In this document: piece by piece, positions 51,406 through 60,497 of the stretch
How the letters are laid out: each line of letters begins with the position of its first letter
Position numbering within the stretch: the first letter of the stretch is position 1
From: Prado023 sp963818445
Lineage (GTDB): Bacteria; Actinomycetota; Actinomycetes; S36-B12; CAIYMF01
DNA length: 64,000 nucleotides
Direction: 5' to 3'
NCBI GenBank assembly: GCA_963818445.1
Contig: CAWFSG010000018.1
Coordinates: 62,001 to 126,000 of the forward strand
Translations under genes and position numbers: made by a program
The notes under the pieces: generated by a model
Seen by the model: only the letters and a program-made list of their open reading frames with translations
Databases searched by the model: none
What the model was told of the DNA's origin: nothing

Positions 51406-52450
51406 TCAGCCGGCGGCGCCGGCCGCCAGGGCGTCGCCGATCTCGCTGGTGGAGCGCAGGGCGGCCCCGCGGGTCATGAGGTCGGCGGCCACGGCAGGCC
51501 TCGACGCGGTCGGCCGCGGCCTGGTGCCCGAGGTGCGCCAGCAGCATCGCGACCGACAACACGGTCGCGGTCGGGTCGGCCTTGCCCTGCCCTGCGATGT
51601 CGGGCGCGGAGCCGTGGACCGGCTCGAACATGCTGGGGTTGGTCCGGCTCGGGTCGATGTTGCCGCTGGCTGCCAGGCCGATGCCGCCGGCGATCGCCGC
51701 ACCGATGTCGGTGAGGATGTCTCCGAACAGGTTGTCGGTGACCACGACGTCGAACCGCTCGGGCTGGGTCAGGAAGAACATGGCCGCAGCGTCCACGTGG
51801 CAGTAGTCGCATCCGATCTCCGGGAACTCCGCGGCGACCTCGTCGAAGGTGCGCTGCCACAGCGATCCCGCGTGGACCAGCACGTTGGTCTTGTGGACCA
51901 GCGTGACCGTGCCACGGCGGGCGCCGGCTCGGCTGAAGGCATCGCGCACGATCCGCTCGACGCCGAACCTCGTGTTGAGGCTCTCCTCGGTCGCCACCTC
52001 GTGCGCAGTGCCCCGGCGAAGCGTCCCGCCGGAGCCGACGTACGGACCCTCGGTGCCCTCCCGGCAGACGACCATGTCGATGTCGGCCGGGCCCTTGCCC
52101 GCCAATGGCGTGGCGACGCCCGGGAACAGCTTCACCGGACGCAGGTTCACGTGGTGGTCGAGCTCGAAGCGCAACGGCAGCAGGACCCCGCGCTCGAGGA
52201 CCCCAGGCGGCACGCTCGGGTCACCGATCGCGCCCAGCAGGATCGCGTCCTGGCCCCGCAACTCGGCCAGCACCGATGCGGGCAGCGTCTCGCCCGTGGC
52301 GTTGTAGCGGCGGGCGCCGAGGTCGTAGTCGGTGGTCGAGATGAGCAGACCGGCCAACGGCGCGACGGCGTCGAGCACCTTCAGGCCCTCGGCGACCACC
52401 TCGGTCCCGATCCCGTCCCCGGCAATGACAGCAAGCTTCAACTGAGTCAC
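51406..52450 (-). CDS. leuB: 3-isopropylmalate dehydrogenase (one +1 frame break)
   Basis: This enzyme oxidises and decarboxylates 3-isopropylmalate, and 3-methylmalate in the citramalate route. It has VIAGDGIGTEVVAEGLKVL, GVLLPLRFELDHHVNLRPVK, TLVHKTNVLVHAGSLW, DNLFGDILTDIGAAIAGGIG and FEPVHGSAPDIAGQGKADPT. Near the end the frame shifts at about 51494 and resumes as VAADLMTRGAALRSTSEIG to a TGA at 51406. The span is 348 codons plus one base; the likely fault is a CC where one C is expected. The ATG at 52450 begins MTQLKLAVIAGD. Confidence 0.93.
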
Positions 52451-52531
52451 GGGAGAACCCTAATGCGCGGGGTGCAGACCCCCGACCGGTGGTTCCGCGA
52501 CCCGAGCCTCACCCGGTCCTGCGCCCCACCG

Positions 52532-53653
52532 CTACCAGAGGATGTCCTGGTCCTCGGCGACACCAGGCATCCGGTCGATGACGTACGTCCGCCCCGCCAC
52601 GTCGATCTCGCCCTGAAGTGCCCGATCGACTGGATGAGCAGGCTGCGTAGGACCTTGAGGTCCAGGTGCTCGTCGTGCGAGGCCACCGGGTCGAAGCGCA
52701 GCCGTACCGTCCCGTCCGCCGTGGTGATCCGCCAGGGCTTCATGACGTCATCCGGGTCGAACTCGAAGCGGGTGCGCGCATCGAGCGCGGTCGGCTGGCC
52801 GTCGATCCACACGGCGTTCTCGCGCGACCGCTCGCCCGACCCCTGAGAACCCGTCCACGATGGTGAAACCCGAGCACGGTGCCGTCGTCCAGACGCCCGG
52901 TCCCGTAGGCCCAGTGCCATGCGGTGTTCCGGGGTAGGAGGCCCTTTGTGTAGTCGTACCCACCGAACCCACCGTCGAGTTTGTACGTCCTGCTGCCACC
53001 CTCGGCGTGGACCACGACCTGGCCGGTCACCAGCATGCCTGAGGTCTTGGCCGTGACGGAGACCGACGAATCGTGATCGTGCGTCCACCTCGGAGATCGC
53101 GGTGATTCCGGTGCCCTCTTCGCGCAGGATCAGGTCCAGCTCCACCCATGGGCGCGACCGACCGGGGAGCGAGGCGATCGCACGGCCCAACGACGCGCGC
53201 AACCTGAGCTCGTCACCATCGCGACGAACCGCGTAGCGCGTACCGGGCAGGCGGTAGGACGCGCGCAGCCCGTCACCGGGTGCGTCGTTCACGCTCGCCA
53301 GTGCGCACTTGCGGCTCGAGTCAGCGATGACCTCCCCGGTGCGAAGGTCCGTGACCATGAGAGAGCCGGAGCCGGTCGACGGCCGCGTTTGACCAGCAGG
53401 ACAGTGACCTCGACCTCCGGGGTCGCCGCGAAGAGGTACACCCAGGACTTCTGCCGGATCCGTGCGCCGCGCCATCCCCAACGGGTCGGATCCACCGAGC
53501 CGGAAGTGCGGCCGAGAGCCCGTCGAGCCCGGCACTGGCGACGATCCCCGCGTACCCGCCGAACAGCGGGACGCCGTCAGCTGACAGGGCTGTCGGCGGA
53601 ACCGGCTCAAGGGGCATTGCTGAGGACTCGCGTGGACGTGATGCGGTCGGCAT
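52532..53653 (-). pseudogene. DUF2804 family protein, about five frame breaks
   Basis: Frame pieces line up as one DUF2804 protein of about 374 codons: MPTASRPRESSAMPLEPVPP and LFGGYAGIVASAGLDGLSAA, then KSWVYLFAATPEVEVTVLLV, LMVTDLRTGEVIADSSRKCA, DGDELRLRASLGRAIASLPG, GMLVTGQVVVHAEGGSRTYK with LDGGFGGYDYTKGLLPRN, AVWIDGQPTALDARTRFEFD, VLRSLLIQSIGHF, and an end RTYVIDRMPGVAEDQDILW at a TAG at 52532. Inferred changes are mostly single-base losses, unlike the +1 pattern in the metabolic genes, so this gene may be really decaying. Function unknown. Confidence 0.6.
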
Positions 53654-53708
53654 GACTCGTACGCTAACGCGCCGACCCTCCCGGGTCCGGCCTCGGTAGG
53701 GTCGGCGG

Positions 53709-54740
53709 ATGCTCCCCGTGCTGCGCACCTCCCGCCTTGTGATCCGCCCGGTGCGACCCGACGATCTCGACCCCCTGTTCGAGCGGCGCAACGACCCCCG
53801 GGTGGCCGCGCTCCAGGCCTGGGTGACTCCCTACCCGCGCGAGCGCGCCGAGTCGATCATCACCGACGTCCTGGCCCTGGACGGGCAACCCGTCGACGGC
53901 CAGTGGTTCATGGCCACCGTCGTGGAGGAGGCCACCGACGAGGTCGTCGGCGACCTGGTGATGCACCCGACCAACGAGCTGCGCACCGCGGAGGTCGGCT
54001 ACTCGCTGAGTACACGGCACTGGGGGAAGGGCTACGCCGCCGAGGCCCTCGAGGCGTTCGTCGCGTGGATCCTCGAGGCCCTGCCCGTGACACGCGTGGC
54101 AGGGATGCTGCATCCCGACAACCGCGCATCGGCCATGGTCCTCGAGCGGACGGGATTCCTGTTCGAGGGCCACACGCGGCTGTCGTTCTGGCTCGGCGAC
54201 GACAACTCCGATGACTGGATCTACGGGATGACACGGGCGGACTGGGCGGCGTGGCGCGACCGCCCGCGCACCCCACCTCAGGACGTCCGCCTCGCCCCCG
54301 TGACCCACGTCAACAAGGCCGCCGTCCTCGCCCTGCGGACGCACCACAGCCAGCGGGCGTTCGTCGCGCCCATGCTCGACTCCTTCGCCGACGCCCTGCT
54401 GCCCGACGTCGTGGATGGAGCGCCCCTCGTGCCCTGGATGCGGGCGATCGAGGCTGACGGCCGGACCGTCGGCTTCACGATGCTGGCCCTGCCGACGCCC
54501 CACCACCCTGAGCCGTACCTGTGGCGGCTGCTCATCGACCGGCTGCACCAACGGCGCGGGATCGCCTCCCGCGTCCTTGCACTGGTCGCCGACGAGTGCC
54601 GCGCGATGGGCGCCTCGACCCTGCTGGTCAGCTGGGCCGAGGGCAAGGGCTCGCCGCGCGCGTTCTACCTGGCCCACGGTTTCGAGCCGACGGGGCGGAT
54701 CGTCGAGGGCGAGACAGAGGCGCGCCTTCAGCTGCGGTGA
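53709..54740 (+). CDS. Tandem GNAT acetyltransferase (two domains)
   Basis: This 343-residue protein has two GNAT domains. The first (1-180) is RimJ/RimL-like: LRTSRLVIRPVRPDDLDPLF, EVGYSLSTRHWGKGYAAEAL and DNRASAMVLERTGFLFEGHT. The second (190-343) is Spermine/spermidine-N-acetyltransferase-like: AIEADGRTVGFTMLALPTP, LWRLLIDRLHQRRGIASRVL, and FYLAHGFEPTGRIVEGE. The acetyl-CoA loop in the first is HWGKGYA, in the second QRRGIA. The acceptors are unknown. Confidence 0.8.
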   Translation: MLPVLRTSRLVIRPVRPDDLDPLFERRNDPRVAALQAWVTPYPRERAESIITDVLALDGQPVDGQWFMATVVEEATDEVVGDLVMHPTNELRTAEVGYSLSTRHWGKGYAAEALEAFVAWILEALPVTRVAGMLHPDNRASAMVLERTGFLFEGHTRLSFWLGDDNSDDWIYGMTRADWAAWRDRPRTPPQDVRLAPVTHVNKAAVLALRTHHSQRAFVAPMLDSFADALLPDVVDGAPLVPWMRAIEADGRTVGFTMLALPTPHHPEPYLWRLLIDRLHQRRGIASRVLALVADECRAMGASTLLVSWAEGKGSPRAFYLAHGFEPTGRIVEGETEARLQLR

Positions 54741-54853
54741 CCGGCGTGGGGCCGCCGATCGAACCGATGCTGGCACGCGCCATCTCGGCGTCCGGGCCGC
54801 CCTCCCGGACGGCTATGCCCGAACGGTGCGTGCGCTCCCCCGCGACCATGCGC

Positions 54854-54859
54854 TACCCT
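54854..54859 (+). promoter_or_regulatory. -10 element just before the leuA leader peptide
   Basis: TACCCT (54854-54859) is separated by exactly 7 nt from the ATG at 54867, so transcription would start at or next to the first base of the leader peptide. No clear -35 is visible. The same spacing is seen before the cimA leader. Confidence 0.4.
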
Positions 54860-54866
54860 GATCCCG

Positions 54867-54911
54867 ATGTTCACCGTGCGACTGCTCCTTGGTAGCCGCG
54901 GCGGGGCCTGA
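54867..54911 (+). CDS. leuA leader peptide with Leu-Leu-Leu
   Basis: This 14-codon frame gives MFTVRLLLGSRGGA, using CTG-CTC-CTT for three leucines in a row. It lies 91 bp before the leuA start. Actinobacterial leuA genes are known to have leucine-rich leader peptides. No ribosome site precedes the ATG, which fits a leaderless start. Confidence 0.65.
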   Translation: MFTVRLLLGSRGGA

Positions 54912-54949
54912 TCCGACCGGCTCCCCTGTCGCGGGTGATCGCGTGCGCC

Positions 54950-54974
54950 GGTTCGAGACCCCACGGGTCGAACC
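54950..54974 (+). promoter_or_regulatory. Hairpin in the leuA leader
   Basis: GGTTC-GA-GACCC-CAC-GGGTC-GAACC makes a 10-bp stem with a 2-nt bulge and a 3-nt loop between the leucine peptide and the leuA ribosome site AGGAG. No U-tract follows, so it may act as a fold that controls translation or Rho access, not as a classic terminator. GGGGCC/GGCTCCCC (54902-54926 region) could form a competing stem. Confidence 0.45.
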
Positions 54975-55002
54975 CCCCACACATCCCAGGAGCCCGCAGA
55001 TC

Positions 55003-56781
55003 ATGAGCACCACCCGTAGCACCCATCCGTTCGCCACCTACGCCGAACGCACCGCCCAGAAGCCCTCGCCGATGGCCTATCAGCGGTACTCCACATTCAC
55101 CCCGATCGACCTGGCCGACCGCACCTGGCCGGGCACGGTCATCGCCCAGGCCCCGCGCTGGTGCGCGGTCGACCTGCGCGACGGCAACCAGGCCCTGATC
55201 GACCCGATGACGCCGGACCGCAAGAAGCGCATGTTCGAGCTGCTGGTCCGCATGGGCTACAAGGAGATCGAGGTCGGCTTCCCCTCGGCCAGCCAGACGG
55301 ACTTCGACTTCGTCCGCGAGCTGATCGAGGGTGACCTGATCCCCGACGACGTCGTCATCCAGGTCCTGACCCAGGCGCGCGAGCACCTGATCGAGCGCAC
55401 CTACGAGTCGATCCGGGGCGCCAAGCAGGCGATCGTCCACCTGTACAACTCGACGTCCACGCTGCAGCGCCGGGTGGTGTTCGGCCTGGACAAGGACGGG
55501 ATCAAGGACATCGCCGTCCACGGCGCGCAGCTGTGCATGAAGTACGCCGAGCAGATCACCCCCGACACCGACATCTACTACGAGTACTCCCCCGAGTCCT
55601 ACACGGGCACCGAGCTGGAGTTCGCCGTCGAGGTCTGCAACGCCGTCAACGACGTGTGGCAGCCCACCCCCGAGCGCAAGGTCATCATCAACCTGCCGGC
55701 GACGGTCGAGATGGCCACGCCCAACGTGTACGCCGACTCGATCGAGTGGATGCACCGCAACCTGCGCTACCGCGAGAACATCGTCCTGAGCCTGCACCCG
55801 CACAACGACCGCGGCACCGCCGTGGCCGCCGCCGAGCTGGGCTTCATGGCCGGCGCGGACCGGATCGAGGGCTGCCTGTTCGGCAACGGCGAGCGCACCG
55901 GCAACGTCTGCCTGGTGACCCTGGGCATGAACCTGTTCAGCCAGGGCATCGACCCGCAGATCGACTTCCGCGACATCGACGAGATCCGCCGCACGGTCGA
56001 GTACTGCAACCAGCTGAAGGTGCCCGAGCGGCACCCGTACGGCGGCGACCTGGTGTTCACGGCGTTCTCCGGCTCGCACCAGGACGCGATCAACAAGGGC
56101 TTCAAGGCGATGGCCACCGACGCCGGGATGGCCGGCGTCCCGGTCGAGTCGTTCCGCTGGGAGGTCCCCTACCTGCCGATCGACCCGCACGACATCGGCC
56201 GCACCTACGAGGCCGTCATCCGGGTCAACAGCCAGTCCGGCAAGGGCGGCGTGGCCTACATCATGCGCACCGAGCACGGGCTCGAGCTGCCGCGCCGGCT
56301 GCAGATCGAGTTCTCCCAGGTGATCCAGCGGATGACCGACTCCGAGGGCGGCGAGGTCGCGCCGGCGCAGATGTACGAGATCTTCGCCGACGAGTACCTG
56401 CCTGTCCCGGAGATGCCGTGGGGCCGGCTGAAGCTGCGCCACGTGCTGGTCGAGTCCGACGTGGACGGCGAGACGATGGTGCGCACCGTCATCCGCGACA
56501 ACGCCCACCACGCGCGGGAGTTCGAGGGCATCGGCCACGGCAACGGGCCGATCGCCGCGTTCTGCGACGCACTGGCCGCGCACCACATCGACGTCCGAGT
56601 CCTGGACTACTCCGAGCACGCGATGTCAGCCGGCGGCGACGCCAAGGCGGCGGCGTTCGTGGAGTGCGCGATCGGTGGCCGGGTGCTGTGGGGCGTCGGG
56701 ATCGACTCGTCGATCGTCACCGCGTCGCTCAAGGCCATCATCTCCGCGGTCAACCGGGCGCAGCGCGACCAGGTCGGCTGA
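55003..56781 (+). CDS. leuA: 2-isopropylmalate synthase
   Basis: This 592-residue enzyme joins acetyl-CoA and 2-oxoisovalerate, the first step to leucine. The catalytic start WCAVDLRDGNQALIDPMTPD, SLHPHNDRGTAVAAAELGF, IEGCLFGNGERTGNVCLV and FSGSHQDAINKGFKAM are the long actinobacterial LeuA type. A C-terminal regulatory domain senses leucine for feedback control. The ATG at 55003 has AGGAG upstream. Control is expected at two levels, feedback and leader attenuation. Confidence 0.96.
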   Translation: MSTTRSTHPFATYAERTAQKPSPMAYQRYSTFTPIDLADRTWPGTVIAQAPRWCAVDLRDGNQALIDPMTPDRKKRMFELLVRMGYKEIEVGFPSASQTDFDFVRELIEGDLIPDDVVIQVLTQAREHLIERTYESIRGAKQAIVHLYNSTSTLQRRVVFGLDKDGIKDIAVHGAQLCMKYAEQITPDTDIYYEYSPESYTGTELEFAVEVCNAVNDVWQPTPERKVIINLPATVEMATPNVYADSIEWMHRNLRYRENIVLSLHPHNDRGTAVAAAELGFMAGADRIEGCLFGNGERTGNVCLVTLGMNLFSQGIDPQIDFRDIDEIRRTVEYCNQLKVPERHPYGGDLVFTAFSGSHQDAINKGFKAMATDAGMAGVPVESFRWEVPYLPIDPHDIGRTYEAVIRVNSQSGKGGVAYIMRTEHGLELPRRLQIEFSQVIQRMTDSEGGEVAPAQMYEIFADEYLPVPEMPWGRLKLRHVLVESDVDGETMVRTVIRDNAHHAREFEGIGHGNGPIAAFCDALAAHHIDVRVLDYSEHAMSAGGDAKAAAFVECAIGGRVLWGVGIDSSIVTASLKAIISAVNRAQRDQVG

Positions 56782-56787
56782 GGTTCC

Positions 56788-56831
56788 CGCCGCGCTGCTC
56801 CCGGCGCCCGAGTGCCGGGAGCAGCGCGGCG
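56788..56831 (+). terminator. Terminator after leuA
   Basis: CGCCGCGCTGCTCCCGGC (56788-56805) and GCCGGGAGCAGCGCGGCG (56814-56831) are perfect 18-bp arms around an 8-nt loop. It starts 6 bp past the leuA stop. No U-tract follows, but the stem is very strong. Confidence 0.7.
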
Positions 56832-56852
56832 TGCACGGGCTACGATCGGCCC

Positions 56853-57101
56853 ATGGCCGCACATCATCGCCCTGTCCGCCTGACCTTCCCGCAGACTCAG
56901 GTCCGCGAGCCCGTCGTGTACCACCTCGGCGTGGACTACGGGGTCGTGACCTCGATCCGGCGTGCCTCCATCGAGGACCACTTCGGGTGGATGGTGCTCG
57001 AGATGACCGGGGAGCCGGAGCAGCTCGACCAGGCCGAGGCCTACCTGACGAGCCTCGGCATCCAGGTCGACCCGGTGCTCGGCGACATCGTCGAGGGCTG
57101 A
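56853..57101 (+). CDS. NIL-domain protein
   Basis: This 82-residue protein is a single NIL domain (MAAHHRPVRLTFPQTQVREP, IEDHFGWMVLEMTGEPEQLD, AEAYLTSLGIQVDPV). NIL domains occur at the end of methionine importers (MetN) and ferredoxins and are thought to bind small ligands. A lone NIL protein is known in actinobacteria but not characterised. It begins 22 bp after the leuA terminator, on the same strand. Confidence 0.8.
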   Translation: MAAHHRPVRLTFPQTQVREPVVYHLGVDYGVVTSIRRASIEDHFGWMVLEMTGEPEQLDQAEAYLTSLGIQVDPVLGDIVEG

Positions 57102-57202
57102 GGAACGCCACGCCCACAGGGGCGATCAGCGAGCGTTCGGCGACATGGCCTGGCACGCGGTCCAGAGGCATCGGGCCCTATGTGCACGGCGGCAGTGCCG
57201 GC

Positions 57203-58789
57203 TCAGACGAGGTCGACGCTCTCCACCAGGTCGGCCTCGATCTCCCGAGCGATCCCGGCCAGCACCTCGGCGCCCGGTGACGCGTCCACGGTCAGCACCA
57301 TGACGGCCTGACCGCCAACGGCATCCCGCGAGACCTGCATGCCGCCGATGTTGACCCCGGCGTGGCCGAGGGCCCCGCCGACCGCGCCCACGACACCGGG
57401 GCGATCCGCGTAGCGCATGACCACCAGGTGCTCGGACAGCGGGACCTCGAGGTCGAAGTCGTCGATCTCCACCAGCTTGGCGACGTTGCGCGGGCCCGAC
57501 AACGTGCCCCCGACGCGCAGCGACGTGCCGTCAGTCAGGGCCAGGCGCACGCGAACGAGGTTGCGGTGGTCACCGGCGTCCGCGTCGGTGATGAGAGCGA
57601 CCTCGATGCCCCGGTCCTTGGCAATGATCGGGGCGTTGACGTAGGAGACCTGCTCCTCGGACAGCGGGGTGAACACGCCCTTGAGCGCCGAGAGCTCCAA
57701 GATCTTCACGTCGTTCTCGGTGATCTCGCCGCGGACCTCGGTCTCGACAGCCGCGATCGGCGCACCGGCCAGCGCGGTGGCGATCTGGCCGAGGGCCTCG
57801 GTCAGCGGCAGCATCGGGCGGACGTCGTCGGCGATGGCCCCACCCTTGACGTTGACCGCGTCGGGGACGAGCTCACCGGCCAGGGCCAGTCGCACGGACT
57901 TGGCCACCGCGATGCCCGCCTTCTCCTGGGCCTCGTCGGTGGACGCGCCCAGGTGCGGGGTCACGACGACCTGCTCGAGGCTCATCAGCGGCGAGTCGGT
58001 GCACGGCTCCTTGGCCCACACGTCGATCCCGGCGCCGGCCACCCGGCCGTCGACGATCGCCTCGTACAGCGCGGCCTCGTCGACGATGCCACCGCGGGCG
58101 GCGTTGATGATCCGCACGGTCGGCTTGACCTTGTGCAGGGCCTCGTCACCGATCAGGCCGATGGTCTCGGGCGTCTTGGGCAGGTGGACGGTGATGAAGT
58201 CGCTGTCGGCCAGCAGCTCGTCGAGGGACACCATCCGGATGCCCATCTGGGCGGCGCGCGCAGGCTGCACGTACGGGTCGTAGGCGATCAGCTTGACGCC
58301 GAACGCGCTCAGGCGCTGGGCGACCAGGAGGCCGATCCGGCCCAGGCCGACCACGCCGACCACCTTGTCGGCCAACTCCACGCCGGTGTACTTCGAGCGC
58401 TTCCACGCTCCGCCCTTGAGGGCATCGTTGGCCGGGGCGATGTGCCGCGCGCTGGCCAGCAGGAGGGCGATCGCCAGCTCGGCGGCCGAGCCGATGTTGG
58501 AGGTGGGGGCGTTGACCACCATGACGCCGGCCTGCGTGGCAGCGGAGACGTCGACGTTGTCCAGGCCAACGCCGGCACGCGCGACCACCTTGAGGCGGCG
58601 GGCGGCGGCGATCGCCTCGGCATCGACCTTCGTGGCCGAGCGGATCAGGATCGCATCGACGTCGGCGATGGCCGGCAGCAGCTCCGCCCGATCGGCACCG
58701 TCGCAGTAGCGGATCTCGAAGTCGGGTCCGAGTGCCTCCACAGTGGCGGGGCTGAGTTCCTCGGCGATCAGGACGATGGGCTTGCTCAC
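57203..58789 (-). CDS. serA: D-3-phosphoglycerate dehydrogenase
   Basis: This 528-residue enzyme is the long type I form, which starts serine synthesis from 3-phosphoglycerate. Substrate domain VLIAEELSPATVEALGPDF; NAD motif VVGVVGLGRIGLLVAQRL; catalytic residues in ARGGIVDEAALYEAI and VTPHLGASTDEAQEKAG; a domain of about 130 residues typical of mycobacterial SerA (allosteric substrate binding); and a C-terminal ACT domain (VVMRYADRPGVVGAVGGALG) for serine feedback. The GTG at 58789 begins VSKPIVLIAEE. TAGAAT on the minus strand (58845-58840) is a likely -10 element. Confidence 0.95.
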   Translation of the reverse strand: MSKPIVLIAEELSPATVEALGPDFEIRYCDGADRAELLPAIADVDAILIRSATKVDAEAIAAARRLKVVARAGVGLDNVDVSAATQAGVMVVNAPTSNIGSAAELAIALLLASARHIAPANDALKGGAWKRSKYTGVELADKVVGVVGLGRIGLLVAQRLSAFGVKLIAYDPYVQPARAAQMGIRMVSLDELLADSDFITVHLPKTPETIGLIGDEALHKVKPTVRIINAARGGIVDEAALYEAIVDGRVAGAGIDVWAKEPCTDSPLMSLEQVVVTPHLGASTDEAQEKAGIAVAKSVRLALAGELVPDAVNVKGGAIADDVRPMLPLTEALGQIATALAGAPIAAVETEVRGEITENDVKILELSALKGVFTPLSEEQVSYVNAPIIAKDRGIEVALITDADAGDHRNLVRVRLALTDGTSLRVGGTLSGPRNVAKLVEIDDFDLEVPLSEHLVVMRYADRPGVVGAVGGALGHAGVNIGGMQVSRDAVGGQAVMVLTVDASPGAEVLAGIAREIEADLVESVDLV

Positions 58790-59182
58790 GGTAGGCACCC
58801 TCTTGACGGAGCCCCGGGGTCGATCCCCGCGGCTGGCCAATTCTAACGACCACCCACCTGGCGGGTCCGGCACCCCGAAGGTCCCGACCCGAAAGGCGAA
58901 CGGCCCCCAACCTGCCCCGCGACGGAGCTGCTTGCGTTCCTGCGATCTGCTTGCCGAATGGCGGAAGCAGATCCGCACGCCGGAAGCGTCTGCGTGGGTG
59001 GGGCCATGGACCCCGCGCGGATCGACCACGACGAGCTGCGTCCGTCGGGTGGCCGCCGAAACTCGTGGTCCCCCGATGCATCCGTCAACTGGGCGAGGAC
59101 CGAAGTATGGGTGAGTGGGGCGACCAGCCCCCAACCCGCCCCGAGCAACTCCCGTCACCACGGGACGAGACCTCCTGAGGGG
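58790..59182. other. Gene-free stretch between serA and the ilvC terminator
   Basis: About 390 bp without a supportable gene. It has the likely serA -10 (58840-58845), a hairpin GATCTGCTT/AAGCAGATC at 58944-58952/58965-58973, and two similar patches, CCCCCAACCTGCCCCG near 58904 and CCCCCAACCCGCCCCG near 59130. Short reading frames here lack ribosome sites and have no protein-like composition. Confidence 0.4.
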
Positions 59183-59222
59183 CGAATGACCCCCCGGAGC
59201 CGGCGCTCAGGGGGGTCATTCG
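59183..59222 (-). terminator. Terminator downstream of ilvC
   Basis: CGAATGACCCCCC (59183-59195) and GGGGGGTCATTCG (59210-59222) are perfect 13-bp arms around a 14-nt loop. It lies about 120 bp past the ilvC stop on the minus strand, after the 51-bp repeats. Confidence 0.6.
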
Positions 59223-59229
59223 TCGTACG

Positions 59230-59357
59230 TGCCGCTCGGGTCAGCGGGCCGCGGTACTTGACCGGGTCCCGCCCTGCCTCTGCCGGTCAGGTCGGCGGGC
59301 TCCGGTACTGACGCGTCCCGACTCGCCTCGCTGCCGCTCGGGTCAGCGGGCCGCGGT
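59230..59357. repeat. 51-bp tandem repeat ending inside ilvC
   Basis: Units begin with TGCCG at 59230, 59281 and 59332, exactly 51 bp apart. Units one and three agree over their first 26 bp; unit two is about 75% alike. The third unit covers the last five codons and stop of ilvC, so the gene end has been copied outward twice. 51 is a multiple of three. Confidence 0.6.
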
Positions 59358-60372
59358 GCCCTCCACGTAGTCGCTGTCCGAGGTCTTCACCCACGACATG
59401 AGCTGGCGCAGCTGGCGGCCGGTCTCCTCGATCGGGTGGGCCTCACCGGCCGCGCGCAGGGCGTGGAACTCCGGGGCGCCGGCGTCCTGGTCGTCGATGA
59501 ATCGCTGTGCGAAGGCGCCGGACTGGATGTCGGCGAGCACCGCACGCATGTTGTCCTTGACGTGCGGGTCGATGACCCGCGGGCCGGAGACGTAGTCGCC
59601 GTACTCGGCGGTGTCCGAGATGCTCCAGCGCTGCTTGGCGATGCCGCCCTCGTACATGAGGTCGACGATCAGCTTCAGCTCGTGCAGGCACTCGAAGTAG
59701 GCGACCTCGGGCTGGTAGCCGGCCTCGGTCAGGACCTCGAAACCGGTCTGCACCAGCTTCGACGCACCGCCGCACAGCACGGCCTGCTCGCCGAACAGGT
59801 CGGTCTCGGTCTCCTCGGTGAAGGTGGTCTTGATCCCGCCGGCGCGCAGCGCGCCGATCGCCTTGGCGTAGGACAGCGTCGAGGTCCCACGCCCCACCGG
59901 TGGCGTCCTGCTCGACGGCCACGATCGCGGGCACGCCGCGCCCGGCCACGTACTCGCGGCGGACCAGGTGACCCGGGCCCTTCGGGGCGACCATGCACAC
60001 GTCGACGTCGGCCGGGGGCTTCACGTAGCCGAAGCGGATGTTGAACCCGTGCGCGAAGAACAGGGCGTCCCCGGCCTTGAGGTTCGGGGCGATCGCCTCG
60101 GCGTACAGGCCGCGCTGGGCGGGGTCGGGCACCAGGACCATGATCAGGTCGGCCTCGGCGCACGCCGTGGCCGGGTCGACGACCCGCAGGCCCTCGGCCT
60201 CGGCCTTCGCGCGGCTCTTGGAGCCCTCAGCGAGGCCGACGCGCACGTCGACCCCGGAGTCGCGCAGGCTCAGCGCATGGGCGTGGCCCTGGCTGCCGTA
60301 TCCGAGCACCGCGACCTTGCGGCCCTGGATGATCGAGAGGTCGGCGTTGTCGTCGTAGTACAGCTCAGCCAC
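59343..60372 (-). CDS. ilvC: Ketol-acid reductoisomerase (one +1 frame break)
   Basis: This enzyme is the second common step for Val, Leu and Ile. MAELYYDDNADLSIIQGRKV and VLGYGSQGHAHALSLRDSG give the NADPH fold; PKGPGHLVRREYVAGRGVPA is the family block. After VAVEQDATGGAW the frame shifts at 59886 (GGG where GG is expected) and continues as TSTLSYAKAIGALRAGGIKT, then LCGGASKLVQTGFEVLTEAG and FECLHELKLIVDLMYEGGIA. The corrected join aligns without gaps to the usual family sequence. The span is 343 codons plus one base. It is third in the ilvB-ilvN-ilvC order. Confidence 0.94.
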
Positions 60373-60497
60373 TGTGGGGCTCCTTGGGTGTTGCGGCGCG
60401 CGTACGAGCCGCGCCGGGGATCTGCTTCGGAGGTGATTCTGTCAGGTTGGTCGTTCCGCTTGAGCGGCGGTCGGTGGGCCGGCGGGCTGTCCGGCGG

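Noticed and set aside
58743..59311. Small plus-strand frames between serA and ilvC
   Set aside because: No ribosome sites, no conserved features, and they run across hairpins and repeats.
49120..59900. Programmed +1 frameshifting in the leu/ilv/cim genes
   Set aside because: The sites share no slippery motif or downstream structure, and the shifts sit at different positions in the proteins; single-base consensus errors explain them better.
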